Both the position numbers and the translations under genes were made by a program. This document shows positions 26,201-34,346 of a stretch of 64,000 bases of DNA, one piece after another; position 1 is the stretch's first letter; each line of letters starts with the position of its first letter. The notes below the pieces were generated by a model that saw only the letters and a program-made list of their open reading frames with translations, did not search any database and was not told the origin of the DNA. This stretch comes from Actinotalea sp. JY-7876 (GTDB taxonomy: Bacteria > Actinomycetota > Actinomycetes > Actinomycetales > Cellulomonadaceae), in the NCBI RefSeq assembly GCF_014042015.1, contig NZ_CP059493.1:2108001-2172000 (forward strand), given 5' to 3'.

Positions 26201-26668
26201 TCAGGGCCGGGCGTGTCGCGCCAGCAGCACGTCGCGCGTGAGCTCGAGCTGGCCGTGGTGCTGGGCCAGCTCCTCGACCGCGTGGAGGATCGCGCCGCCG
26301 CGCGTCGTGGGCCAGTCGCGGCGCGGCCTACCCGTCGGCAGGGCGAACGGCGCGGTGCCGTCCACGCCGCGCACATCCTCGGCGAGGCGCTCACGGGCGG
26401 CCTCCAGCCGCGCCACGAGCTCGTCGACGCGGCCCGCTGCGCGGAACTCGGCGTCCCGGTCGCGCGCGACGTCGCGTCCGGCGACCAGGCGCCCGACCCA
26501 GTGGTCGAGCACGCCGAGGCAGTGCGTGGCGATGGCGAACGGCGTGTTCGCTCCGGGCAGGTCCGGCGCGCGGTTGGCGAGGTCGTCCCCGAGGCTCTCG
26601 AGGATCTGCGCGATGCCCGCGAGCGCCCGGTCGGCGGCGGTGATCAGGTCGTCGTCGTCGAGGTGCAT
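26201..26668 (-). CDS. DinB-like four-helix protein
   Basis: A 155-residue protein with the pattern of DinB/DUF664-type four-helix bundles: an N-terminal helix (DDDLITAADRALAGIAQIL), a middle HCLGVLDHWVGRLVAG and the C-terminal AVEELAQHHGQLELTRDVLL. His residues in the second and fourth segments probably form the usual metal site. In actinomycetes this superfamily includes mycothiol-dependent enzymes, but no specific function can be assigned. The frame extends through the palindromic element upstream; ATG 26668 is the sensible start. Confidence 0.75.
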   Translation of the reverse strand: MHLDDDDLITAADRALAGIAQILESLGDDLANRAPDLPGANTPFAIATHCLGVLDHWVGRLVAGRDVARDRDAEFRAAGRVDELVARLEAARERLAEDVRGVDGTAPFALPTGRPRRDWPTTRGGAILHAVEELAQHHGQLELTRDVLLARHARP

Positions 26669-26723
26669 GGCCCCACCCTGGCACCCCGTCCAATGCCCCC
26701 ACGTCACCACGCCCCCGGCCCCC

Positions 26724-26773
26724 GCGGAGCGTCGTGCGGCGACACCCCGGCGTGTCGCGGCACGACGCTCCAC
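26724..26773. repeat. 50-bp dispersed palindromic element, copy 2
   Basis: Arms 26724-26745 and 26752-26773 pair with two mismatches around loop CCCGGC. The element matches copy 1 (5371-5420) at 45 of 50 bases and is likewise followed by ACTCGGG, but has no tandem half-copies beside it. It lies between the pectate lyase stop (26818) and the DinB-like start (26668), both on the minus strand, and could terminate the pectate lyase transcript. Confidence 0.8.
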
Positions 26774-26817
26774 TCGGGGGTCGGCGTCCCGGGTCAAGCG
26801 GCGCGGTCAGTCGCGGG

Positions 26818-28191
26818 TCAGCGCAGGACGCCCGCGCCCGCCTCGCGCCGTACGTGCGCCGGGACCGCCGGCGTGGGCTGGACCCGGTCGTGGAGCTCGG
26901 GGACCCAGCCGGCGTCCGTGCCGAGCGGCGCCTCCGGGTGGGCGGCGTTGTACCGGGCGAGCGCGTCGACCCACCGGGTGCCGATGCGGGTCCCGACCTC
27001 CGTCATGGCGGTGCCGCCGTAGGCGCCGACGACGGTGGCGACGTCGGTCCCGGGCGCGAGGTCGAGGTAGTTGTTCTCGACGTAGAGCTGCGACTCGCGC
27101 CCCACACCCCAGAAGTACGTGAAGCCCTCCGCCTTCGTCTGGGTGTACAGGTTGTTGTAGACGTGCACCTGGCCGTACCGCACGCGCGGCGCGCGCTGGC
27201 CGACGTCGACGAAGTGGTTGTGGTGCAGCGTCACGCGCAGCGTGCCCCTGTCCTGGGTCCGGCTGTCCGAGGACCCGATGAGCATCGTCTTGTCGTGCTC
27301 GCCGAAGACGTTGTAGGAGACCGTCACCAGGTCCGAGCTGTGCGTGATGTCGAGCAGCCCGTCGTGCACCTCGTACGGCCGACCGTGCACGGTCTCCAGC
27401 GCCGACGGCGGGACCGCACCCGAGTCGAGCGTGGTGTGGTCGATCCAGACGTGCGTCGAGGTCCAGACCGAGATGTTGTCGTAGCGCGAGTTCCAGTTGC
27501 CGGCCGCGGTGTCGCCCGGGTCCCACTCGGGGAAGCAGTCGGTCGAGTCCGAGACGGTCAGGTTCCGGACGATCACGTCGTCGGCGTCGCGGATCCGCAG
27601 GTTGGCACCGACGACCCGGGCGTCGTCACCGACACCGACCACGGTGGTCCGGGAGCCGATGTGCTGCTGCGTCTGCGCCGCCTGCACCGCGGCGGCGGCG
27701 TCCTGGCGGGCCTGGAGCGCCTCCACCTCGGCGGGCGGCAGCCTCCACTCCCAGGCCTGCGCGTCGAAGGCTGCCACGTACTCGTCCTGGTCGAAGCCGC
27801 TCGCCTGCTCGAACGTCTCGCACGTCGCGAGCGTCCCGTCCGGCTGCTCGTACGCGTTCAGCTCGCCGTGGACGTAGACGATCCGGGGCGTCTGGTTGGT
27901 CCGGGCGTCGGCGCCCCCGAGAGCGTCGCGGAACTCCTGCCACGTGTCGACGTGGAAGACGTGCTCGTCGCTCGCGGCGGAACCCCCGCTCGTGCCGCCG
28001 TCGGCGGCCGCCCAGCCGTCCTGCGCGCCGAGCACCTCGCGGCCGAGGTCGGTCCGGCCCGTGCCGTGACCGTGCCCGCCGCCGTGCGGATGGCCGTTCC
28101 CGTGCGGATGGCCGTTGCTCGCCGCCGCCGGCGTGCCCGCCAGCAGCATCGCGACCGTCGCGCCGACGACGACGCCCGTCCGTGCCCTCAT
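26818..28191 (-). CDS. Secreted pectate lyase, PL1 family
   Basis: A 457-residue secreted enzyme that cleaves polygalacturonate by beta-elimination, using Ca2+. The signal peptide ends near residue 24 (LLAGTPAAA) and is followed by a His/Gly-rich stretch (about 26-43). PL1 marks are NLTVSDSTDCF, VWIDHTTLD and RAPRVRYGQVHVYNN, which includes the catalytic Arg region; the fold is a right-handed beta-helix. GGGAGG precedes the ATG. A LacI-type operator at 28224-28237 lies upstream, suggesting control by plant-wall sugars. Confidence 0.9.
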   Translation of the reverse strand: MRARTGVVVGATVAMLLAGTPAAASNGHPHGNGHPHGGGHGHGTGRTDLGREVLGAQDGWAAADGGTSGGSAASDEHVFHVDTWQEFRDALGGADARTNQTPRIVYVHGELNAYEQPDGTLATCETFEQASGFDQDEYVAAFDAQAWEWRLPPAEVEALQARQDAAAAVQAAQTQQHIGSRTTVVGVGDDARVVGANLRIRDADDVIVRNLTVSDSTDCFPEWDPGDTAAGNWNSRYDNISVWTSTHVWIDHTTLDSGAVPPSALETVHGRPYEVHDGLLDITHSSDLVTVSYNVFGEHDKTMLIGSSDSRTQDRGTLRVTLHHNHFVDVGQRAPRVRYGQVHVYNNLYTQTKAEGFTYFWGVGRESQLYVENNYLDLAPGTDVATVVGAYGGTAMTEVGTRIGTRWVDALARYNAAHPEAPLGTDAGWVPELHDRVQPTPAVPAHVRREAGAGVLR

Positions 28192-28223
28192 CGTGCCTCC
28201 CGTGGCGCCCCGTCGACACTGAC

Positions 28224-28237
28224 GGAAAGCGCTCTCC
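28224..28237. promoter_or_regulatory. LacI/CelR-like operator upstream of pectate lyase
   Basis: GGAAAGCGCTCTCC is a 14-bp palindrome with one mismatch pair and central GC. It resembles the CelR operator of Thermobifida (TGGGAGCGCTCCCA), which controls plant-cell-wall hydrolases. It lies 33 bp upstream of the pectate lyase start codon, a good position for repression. Confidence 0.6.
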
Positions 28238-28277
28238 GCACGCTAGGTGAGGCGCGCGACGACGTCAAGGGTGCGCG

Positions 28278-28574
28278 TCACGCCCAGCCGGAGCCGCTCT
28301 CGAGCGGCTCGCACTCGGTCTCGCACCTGCCCGCGCTGCAGGGCCTGCCCTTGGCCGCCGTGCAGATCTCCTCGCTCGGGAACCACATCGTGGCCAGCCA
28401 GTGGTCGTCCGACTCGTCGTAGCGGCAGTGGACGTCGGGTTCCGGGTACGCCGACCGGCACGCCTCCTCGGTCGCGAAGGTGGGGTGCCCCTGCGGGCTG
28501 CACGCGGTGACGAGGACGAGCACGAGGGCTGCCGTGGCCGGGGCCGCGCGCCGGACCCTCGGACGTCGTCGCAC
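28278..28574 (-). CDS. Small Cys-rich lipoprotein, unknown function
   Basis: A 98-residue predicted lipoprotein with a basic N-terminus, a hydrophobic core and the lipobox VTAC (Cys25). The mature part has seven further cysteines (for example RCETECEP), probably forming disulfides outside the cell. I chose GTG 28574, which follows a perfect GGGAGG; the frame runs to an ATG at 28622 without a good site. It lies upstream of the pectate lyase on the same strand, 86 bp away, with the operator between them. No family recognised. Confidence 0.65.
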   Translation of the reverse strand: MRRRPRVRRAAPATAALVLVLVTACSPQGHPTFATEEACRSAYPEPDVHCRYDESDDHWLATMWFPSEEICTAAKGRPCSAGRCETECEPLESGSGWA

Positions 28575-28697
28575 GGCGCCTCCCTGCCCTGCGCGGCCGG
28601 TGCGGCCGCCGTCAAGCGTCATGCTCGTCCCCGGGGGACGTGCGCGCGAGCGCCGGACGGCTACGGTCCGCCGTGCGCGAGCGTCGCTCCCTCTCGG

Positions 28698-30659
28698 TCA
28701 GTCCCGATGCCGCAGGGCTCGCCGGCGGCCCTCGAGCGCGACGAGGTCGGCGAACGCCGCGCCGTACGCGTCAGCCTCGGCGACCGGGTCCATCCGCTGC
28801 AGGCGCCCGCGGGCGTCGGCGATCTGGCGCGTCAGGCCCAGGTCGACGAGCGCGTCGACGACGCCGCGCACGTAGTCGTCCAGGACCTCGGGGCGGTCCT
28901 CGGGCAGCGGCGTGACCGCGAGCTCGGTGACGAGGCCCGCGACGGCTCCCGCGCCCTCCTCGCGGACGCGCTCGACCCAGGCCGACGGGTCCCCGAGCTG
29001 CACGGCCGCGGCCAGGCCGCCCGCGGCCCGGATCGCCTCGTGCACCGCACGGAAGGCGGGCACGCTGAACGCCTCCGGGGTGAGCGCGTCGAACGACGCC
29101 GCGTCCACGGCCGCCGGGTGCTGGAGCACGGCCTCGAGGGCGTTGCGCTCCACACGGGCCACCGGGTCGGTGCGGTCCGGCGCGATGGGGCGACGCGGCG
29201 CCTCGGCCCCGCGCGGCGCCGGCCGCTCCCCCGGGCCAGGCATGGTCGGGTCCGGCCGACCGGGTCGCTGGTCGGCGCGCGCGCCGTCGGAGCGGGCCGC
29301 GCGGCCCGCGGCGTTGACCGCCTCGCGCACCGCCTCATGCTCCATGCCCAGCCAGCCGGCCAGCATGCGGGCGTACTCGGGCCGCAGCGCGGCGTCGCGG
29401 ATGCCGGCGACCACCGGCGCCGACGCGCGCAGCGCGGCCACGCGGCCCTCGACCGTGTTCAGGTCGTGCGCGCGGATCGTGGAGCGGATGACGAACTCGA
29501 ACAGCGGCTGCCGGCTCGCCACCAGTGCCTTGACCGCCTCGGGCCCGCGCGCGAGCCGCAGGTCGCAGGGGTCCATCCCGCTCGGCTCGACCGCGACGAA
29601 CGTCTGCGCGTAGAAGCGCTGGTCCTCCGTGAACGCCCGCAGCGCCGCCTTCTGCCCGGCGGCGTCGCCGTCGAACGTGAAGATGATCTCCCCGCCCACC
29701 GAGGTGCCGGACGCCAGCTGCACCCCGGCCCCGGCCGCGCTGTCCCCCACCAGGCGCCGGACGACGCGCGCGTGGTCCGGCCCGAACGCCGTGCCGCACG
29801 TCGCGACGGCCGTGGGCACGCCGGACAGGTGCGCGGCCATGACGTCGGTGTAGCCCTCGACGACGACGACCTGCTTCGCCTTGGCGATCTCGCGCTTGGC
29901 CAGGTCGATCCCGTAGAGGACCTGGGCCTTCTTGTAGAGGGCCGTGTCGGGGCTGTTGAGGTACTTGGGCCCCTGGTCCTCCTCGAGGAGCTTGCGCGCG
30001 CCGAAGCCGACGACGTCGCCCGTGACGTCGCGGATGGGCCACACGAGCCGGCCGCGGAACCGGTCGTAGATGCCGCGGCCGCCCTGGCTCATGAGCCCCG
30101 ACGCGACCAGCTCCGCCTCGGTGAACCCCTTGCCGCGCAGGTGGCGCAGCAGGTGGTCCCAGCCCTGCGGCGCGAAGCCGACGCCGAAGGTCTCGGCCGC
30201 CGACCGGTCGAAGCCCCGCTCCGCGAGGAAGGTGCGCCCGACGGCGGCGGCGGGCGTCAGGAGCTGCTCGACGTAGTAGGCCGCCGCGATGCGGTGCGCC
30301 TCGAGCAGCCGCTGCCGCCGCCCGGGCTCCTCGCCCGGCCTCGTCGGCCCGCCGTCCTCGTAGCGCAGCTGGATGCCGACCCGCCCGGCGAGGTGCTCGA
30401 CGGCGTCCGCGAACCCCAGGCCGTCGATCTTCTGCAGGAAGGAGATGACGTCCCCGCCCTCGCCGCAGCCGAAGCAGTGCCACAACCCCACCTGGGGGCG
30501 GACGTGGAACGACGGCGAGCGCTCGTCGTGGAAGGGGCACAGGCCCTTCATGGAGCCGACGCCCGCGGACTTCAGCGTGACGTGCTCGCCGACGATCTCC
30601 TCGATGTGGGCGCGCTCGCGGACGGCGGCCACGTCCTCCTGCCTGATCCGTCCCGCCAC
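28698..30659 (-). CDS. dnaG: DNA primase
   Basis: Synthesises RNA primers for chromosome replication together with DnaB. The 653-residue protein has an N-terminal CHC2 zinc ribbon (CPFH at 41-44 and CFGC at 62-65), the catalytic core with VVVVEGYTDV and FTFDGDAAG (acidic TOPRIM residues) and a C-terminal helicase-interaction region. The start is GTG 30659. In many actinomycetes dgt lies directly before dnaG; here about 12 kb of other genes lie between them. Confidence 0.97.
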   Translation of the reverse strand: MAGRIRQEDVAAVRERAHIEEIVGEHVTLKSAGVGSMKGLCPFHDERSPSFHVRPQVGLWHCFGCGEGGDVISFLQKIDGLGFADAVEHLAGRVGIQLRYEDGGPTRPGEEPGRRQRLLEAHRIAAAYYVEQLLTPAAAVGRTFLAERGFDRSAAETFGVGFAPQGWDHLLRHLRGKGFTEAELVASGLMSQGGRGIYDRFRGRLVWPIRDVTGDVVGFGARKLLEEDQGPKYLNSPDTALYKKAQVLYGIDLAKREIAKAKQVVVVEGYTDVMAAHLSGVPTAVATCGTAFGPDHARVVRRLVGDSAAGAGVQLASGTSVGGEIIFTFDGDAAGQKAALRAFTEDQRFYAQTFVAVEPSGMDPCDLRLARGPEAVKALVASRQPLFEFVIRSTIRAHDLNTVEGRVAALRASAPVVAGIRDAALRPEYARMLAGWLGMEHEAVREAVNAAGRAARSDGARADQRPGRPDPTMPGPGERPAPRGAEAPRRPIAPDRTDPVARVERNALEAVLQHPAAVDAASFDALTPEAFSVPAFRAVHEAIRAAGGLAAAVQLGDPSAWVERVREEGAGAVAGLVTELAVTPLPEDRPEVLDDYVRGVVDALVDLGLTRQIADARGRLQRMDPVAEADAYGAAFADLVALEGRRRALRHRD

Positions 30660-30781
30660 GGCGCGAGTCTAGGTGCTCGGCCGCGAGCGGTCGTACGGCG
30701 GCCGGGAGGCCTGGACTCCCGCCGCGGCCCGGAGGACCCTGGACCGTGAGGCATCGTGCACCGGCTCGAGGAGGAGCTCCG

Positions 30782-31237
30782 ATGGTCCAGCACATCCCAC
30801 CCGGCCAACCGTCCGTGACCGCGAACCTCGTCGTGCGCGACGGGCTCGCGATGCTCGACTTCTACCGGCGGGCCTTCGACGCCGAGATCGTGCTGCGCCT
30901 CGTCGCCGACGACGTGCTCATGTACTCGGAGGTGCGGATCGCCGGCACGGTCGTCACGGTGAGCGACGAGATGCCGGAGTTCGGCGTCGTGGCCCCCGAC
31001 CCGCAGGGCGCCGTCCACGCGTCGTTCACGCTCTGGGTGCCCGACGCCGACGCGACCTTCGCCCGGGCGGTGGCGGCGGGCGCCACGCCCGTGAGCGAGC
31101 CGGCCGACCAGTTCCACGGTGACCGCACGGGCGTGCTGCGCGACCCGTCCGGGCACCGCTGGCTCATCGCGACGCACCTCGAGGACATGACCGAGGCCGA
31201 GATGGCCGCCCGCATGGCGCAGGTGATGGGACAGTGA
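30782..31237 (+). CDS. VOC-family protein, glyoxalase/bleomycin-resistance fold
   Basis: A 151-residue protein with paired beta-alpha-beta-beta-beta motifs: VTANLVVRDGLAMLDFYRRAF at the start and the conserved FHGDRTGVLRDPSGHRWLIATH end, which contains typical metal-ligand positions. It resembles PhnB/YdfO-type VOC members. ATG 30782 follows GAGGAGCTCC. It is divergent from dnaG. Function beyond the fold is unknown. Confidence 0.8.
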   Translation: MVQHIPPGQPSVTANLVVRDGLAMLDFYRRAFDAEIVLRLVADDVLMYSEVRIAGTVVTVSDEMPEFGVVAPDPQGAVHASFTLWVPDADATFARAVAAGATPVSEPADQFHGDRTGVLRDPSGHRWLIATHLEDMTEAEMAARMAQVMGQ

Positions 31238-31253
31238 GCCCGGGCTGACCGCG

Positions 31254-32081
31254 TCACCGGCGCTCACGCCGGTACAGCACCCGCGCCCACGCCCAGCCGG
31301 CGCCGCCGATGAGCGCGCACCACCCGAGGGCGAGCGCGAGCGTCGTCGCCGGCACCGCGGTGCCGTCCAGGAGGGCGCGCGTCGTCTCGATGATCGGCGT
31401 GAAGGGCTGGTACTCGGCGAACCACCGCACCCCCGACGGCATCGTCTCGACCGGGACGAAACCGCTGCCCAGGAACGGCAGCGCCGTGAGGAGCAGCGGG
31501 ACGTTCGACGCCGTCTCCACCGACCGGGCGCTCAGGCCCAGGGCCACGCACAGCCAGCTCGTCGCGAACCCGACGACCGCCAGGAGGCCGACCAGCCCGA
31601 GGACGTCCAGCGGACCCACGGCCGGCCGGTGCCCGAGCGCCATCGCGAGGCCGAGCACCACCACGGCCGCGAGGAGGCCCTGCACGACGGTGCCCAGCAC
31701 GGGCCCGCCGAGCACCGACCCGGGCGAGATGGCCATGGTCTTGAACCGCGCCATGATGCCGCTCGTGGCGTCCATCGCGGAGGTGATCGCCACGCTCTGC
31801 GCTGCCCCGACGACCGCGAAGAGCAGGACGGTCGGGGTGATGTAGTCGAGGTATGCCGCCCGGCCGGCCGCGCCCGGGGTGACGCCCGGCGCCACGCCCG
31901 CCCCCAGGGCCCCGCCGAAGACGAACACGAACAGCAGCAGCACGGCCACGGGCCCACCCACGGTGAACGCGGTCAGGCCGGGGTAGCGGACCGCGCGCAG
32001 CAGGTTCCGCCGGAGCATGGTCACGGTGTCGGCCCACGGGCGGGCGGCCGCGGTGCGCGGCACGGTGGTGGTGGTGGTCAT
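31254..32081 (-). CDS. ABC-2 type exporter permease, DrrB-like
   Basis: A 275-residue membrane protein with six predicted helices and the ABC-2 permease pattern. A conserved segment, MDATSGIMARFKTMAISPGS (about residues 102-121), matches daunorubicin-type DrrB permeases. The start ATG overlaps the stop of the ATPase gene by four bases, indicating coupled translation. With the ATPase it forms an exporter, of drugs or lipids, whose substrate is unknown. Last gene of the RHH-controlled operon. Confidence 0.88.
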   Translation of the reverse strand: MTTTTTVPRTAAARPWADTVTMLRRNLLRAVRYPGLTAFTVGGPVAVLLLFVFVFGGALGAGVAPGVTPGAAGRAAYLDYITPTVLLFAVVGAAQSVAITSAMDATSGIMARFKTMAISPGSVLGGPVLGTVVQGLLAAVVVLGLAMALGHRPAVGPLDVLGLVGLLAVVGFATSWLCVALGLSARSVETASNVPLLLTALPFLGSGFVPVETMPSGVRWFAEYQPFTPIIETTRALLDGTAVPATTLALALGWCALIGGAGWAWARVLYRRERR

Positions 32082-32854
32082 GATGCCGATCCCCTCGTCG
32101 ACGTGTCGGTGGGCTCCTGCGCCGGCGGCTCCGTCAGCCGCAGGAAGACGTCGTCGAGCGAGCCGGCGTCGTGCGTGGCCTTGAGCTCGGCGGGGGTGCC
32201 CTCGGCGACGATGCGGCCCCGGTCGAGCACGGCGACGCGGTCGGCGAGCCGGTCCGCCTCCTCGAGGTACTGCGTGGTCAGGAGCACCGTGGTGCCCCGG
32301 GCCACGAGGGCGCGCACCTCGTCCCACAGGGCGCGCCTGCTGCGGGGGTCCAGGCCGCTGGTCGGCTCGTCGAGGAAGACGACCGCGGGCCTGCCGACGA
32401 GCGTCATCGCGAGGTCGAGCCGGCGCCGCATCCCGCCGGACCACGTCGAGACCGGCGCGCGGACGGCATCGCCCAGGCCGAGCCCGGCCGCCAGCGCGTC
32501 GGCGCGCTCGCGCCCGGCTCGCCGGCCCAGGTGGTGCAGCGACGCCATGAGCCGCAGGTTCTCCACGCCCGTGAGCAGGTCGTCGACCGCCGACATCTGG
32601 CCCGTGACGCCGATGGCGGCGCGCACGGCGCCCGCCTGCGCGACGACGTCGAAGCCTGCGACCCGGGCGGTGCCGGAGTCGAGGCGCAGCAGCGTGGACA
32701 GGATGCCCACGGTGGTCGTCTTGCCCGCGCCGTTCGGCCCGAGCAGCGCGGTGATCGTGCCGGCGCGGACGGCGAGGTCGACGCCGTCCAGCACGGGCCG
32801 GTCGCCGAACGCCTTGCGCAGGCCCCGCACGTCGATCGCCAGGTCCTCGGTCAT
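32078..32854 (-). CDS. ABC exporter ATPase, DrrA-like
   Basis: A 258-residue ATP-binding subunit. Walker A is GPNGAGKTTT (about residues 39-48), the signature lies in STWSGGMRRRLDLAMTL and Walker B is VVFLDEPTSGLDP. The arrangement SGGMRRR with LDEPTSGLDPRSR is characteristic of daunorubicin-resistance-type ATPases. It overlaps the permease start. The upstream DUF4097 gene is 25 bp away, so all are likely one transcript. Confidence 0.93.
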   Translation of the reverse strand: MTEDLAIDVRGLRKAFGDRPVLDGVDLAVRAGTITALLGPNGAGKTTTVGILSTLLRLDSGTARVAGFDVVAQAGAVRAAIGVTGQMSAVDDLLTGVENLRLMASLHHLGRRAGRERADALAAGLGLGDAVRAPVSTWSGGMRRRLDLAMTLVGRPAVVFLDEPTSGLDPRSRRALWDEVRALVARGTTVLLTTQYLEEADRLADRVAVLDRGRIVAEGTPAELKATHDAGSLDDVFLRLTEPPAQEPTDTSTRGSAS

Positions 32855-32879
32855 GGTGCTCCCCCCTCGATCTGGTCCG

Positions 32880-33722
32880 TCAGGGACGGCGGACGATGAC
32901 GTCGCCGTAGCTCGTGCTGGCGCGGATCTCCGCCGTCAGCTCCTCGGCCGCGGGGCCCTCGCCGGGCCGCAGCTCGTTGCGGACGGTCCCGTGCTGCGAG
33001 GCGACCTCCAGCCAGGCGGCGGTGCCCTGCGGGACGCCGACCTCGATCGAGCCGTACGACGTCGACAGGGTCGCCGTCCCCTGCTCGACGCGTTCGACGC
33101 GGATCCCGCCGTAGGCGGCCGTGGCGGTGACGGTGCCGCGGACGCGCCCGACGACGACCTCCGCGTGCGCCCCGGACACCTCCAGCGAGCCGACGACGGA
33201 CCCGACGGTCGTGGTGCCGTTGCCGGCGCGGATCGTGCCGTCGCCCACCAGCTCCGCGAGGCGCACCGAGCCGGCGCTCGCCCGGACCGCGACCGGCCCC
33301 GTGGCCCGCCGGACGACGACGGCGCCGGCCGAGACCGTGAGCGTGAGGCGGCCCGCCTCCTCGACGCGGGCGTCCCCGGCGGTGACGGTCATCTCGACCG
33401 TGCCGAGGCGCCCCTCGGCGTAGAGGCTGCCCGCCCGGCCGCTGAGGTCGGAGCCGGTGGGCAGCTCCACGGTGACGGTCATGCTCCCGCTGCCGAAGGG
33501 CACGTACTGCTTCCAGGTCGGCGGGCCGGAGACGGTCACCGCGTCGCCGTCGCGCCCGACGCGCACGTCCTGCGCGCCGCGCACGTCACCGGGCTTGGCC
33601 GGGTCGGTCGGCAGGACGGTGACGACGACGTCGTCCCGCTCCCCCGCGACGACGTGCAGGGTGCTTCCGGGCGGCAGGTCCACCACCAGCGGGACGGGCA
33701 CGTCGGTCGGGAACGTGGGCAT
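32880..33722 (-). CDS. DUF4097 family beta-helix protein
   Basis: A 280-residue protein composed of repeated short beta-strand units (for example GSVVGSLEVSGAHAEVVVG and GTATLSTSYGSIEVGVPQG), the right-handed beta-helix pattern of DUF4097/DUF4098 proteins. It ends with an STSYGDVIVRRP motif typical of the family. No signal peptide is visible, so it is probably cytoplasmic. DUF4097 genes are often found beside ABC-2 exporters and small regulators, as here; the function is unknown. Confidence 0.8.
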   Translation of the reverse strand: MPTFPTDVPVPLVVDLPPGSTLHVVAGERDDVVVTVLPTDPAKPGDVRGAQDVRVGRDGDAVTVSGPPTWKQYVPFGSGSMTVTVELPTGSDLSGRAGSLYAEGRLGTVEMTVTAGDARVEEAGRLTLTVSAGAVVVRRATGPVAVRASAGSVRLAELVGDGTIRAGNGTTTVGSVVGSLEVSGAHAEVVVGRVRGTVTATAAYGGIRVERVEQGTATLSTSYGSIEVGVPQGTAAWLEVASQHGTVRNELRPGEGPAAEELTAEIRASTSYGDVIVRRP

Positions 33723-33794
33723 GACGACTCCAGGCGGTCGGTCAGCGGGTACGCGGGTGAGGGACGAGGCGAGGGGCTGGCGCGCGGCGCGCGC

Positions 33795-34307
33795 TCAGCG
33801 CACCCAGCCCGTGAGGCGGCTCGCGCCACGCGGCGTCGAGGACGCCTGCTGCGTGGCGGGAGCGGCGGACGACTCGAGGGCGGTGGCGACCGCCCGGACG
33901 AGCCACGTGTTGACCGAGATGCCGTCGCGTGCGGCGGCCACCTCGACCTGTGCCTTGAGGTGGTCCGGGAGCCGCAGGGTGGTGCGCGTGGTGGAGCCGG
34001 CGTCCGGGGCGTCGCCGTCCGGCGCGGACGCGACGACGGGAGGGGGCGCCGCGGGCACGGTCGCGGCGGGCGGGGTGACGACCAGCTCGGGCGCGCCCCC
34101 GCGCAGCCGCACATCGACCGACCCCGGCGCGATCTCGGCGGTGATCTCCCCCGCCGCCGCCGAGAGGACGTCCAGCAGGACGAGGCGCACCGCCGCGTCC
34201 AGCGGCGCGGTCAGCCGCTCCGCGAGCCGGCGCGCGTCGTCCCCGCCCGCGCCCGCCGCGACGACCAGGCGGTGCTGGAGGTCGTCGACGTAGGGCGTGA
34301 GGTCCAT
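33795..34307 (-). CDS. Ribbon-helix-helix DNA-binding protein, HicB/Arc-like
   Basis: A 170-residue protein. Its C-terminal half has an RHH motif: TTRTTLRLPDHLKAQVEVAA then DGISVNTWLVRAVATAL (about residues 107-145), as in HicB/Arc/CopG proteins. The N-terminal half is helical and probably for oligomerisation or sensing. No HicA-like toxin is next to it, so it is better seen as a regulator than an antitoxin. A pair of perfect palindromes (34304-34339) covers its start region, indicating autoregulation of this exporter operon. Confidence 0.7.
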   Translation of the reverse strand: MDLTPYVDDLQHRLVVAAGAGGDDARRLAERLTAPLDAAVRLVLLDVLSAAAGEITAEIAPGSVDVRLRGGAPELVVTPPAATVPAAPPPVVASAPDGDAPDAGSTTRTTLRLPDHLKAQVEVAAARDGISVNTWLVRAVATALESSAAPATQQASSTPRGASRLTGWVR

Positions 34308-34339
34308 GACGTCATGGTGACACCACTGTGGTGTCACCA
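34304..34339. promoter_or_regulatory. Composite palindromic operator of the RHH operon
   Basis: Bases 34304-34317 form the perfect 14-bp palindrome CCATGACGTCATGG, which contains the start codon of the RHH gene. Bases 34315-34339 form a perfect 25-bp palindrome around T34327. The latter consists of two palindromes, TGGTGACACCA (34315-34325) and TGGTGTCACCA (34329-34339), centred 14 bp apart. This suits cooperative RHH dimers. Confidence 0.75.
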
Positions 34340-34346
34340 CAAGACC

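Noticed and set aside
33795-34307. HicAB toxin-antitoxin system
   Set aside because: The RHH protein resembles HicB-type antitoxins, but there is no HicA-sized partner gene on either side; DUF4097 follows.
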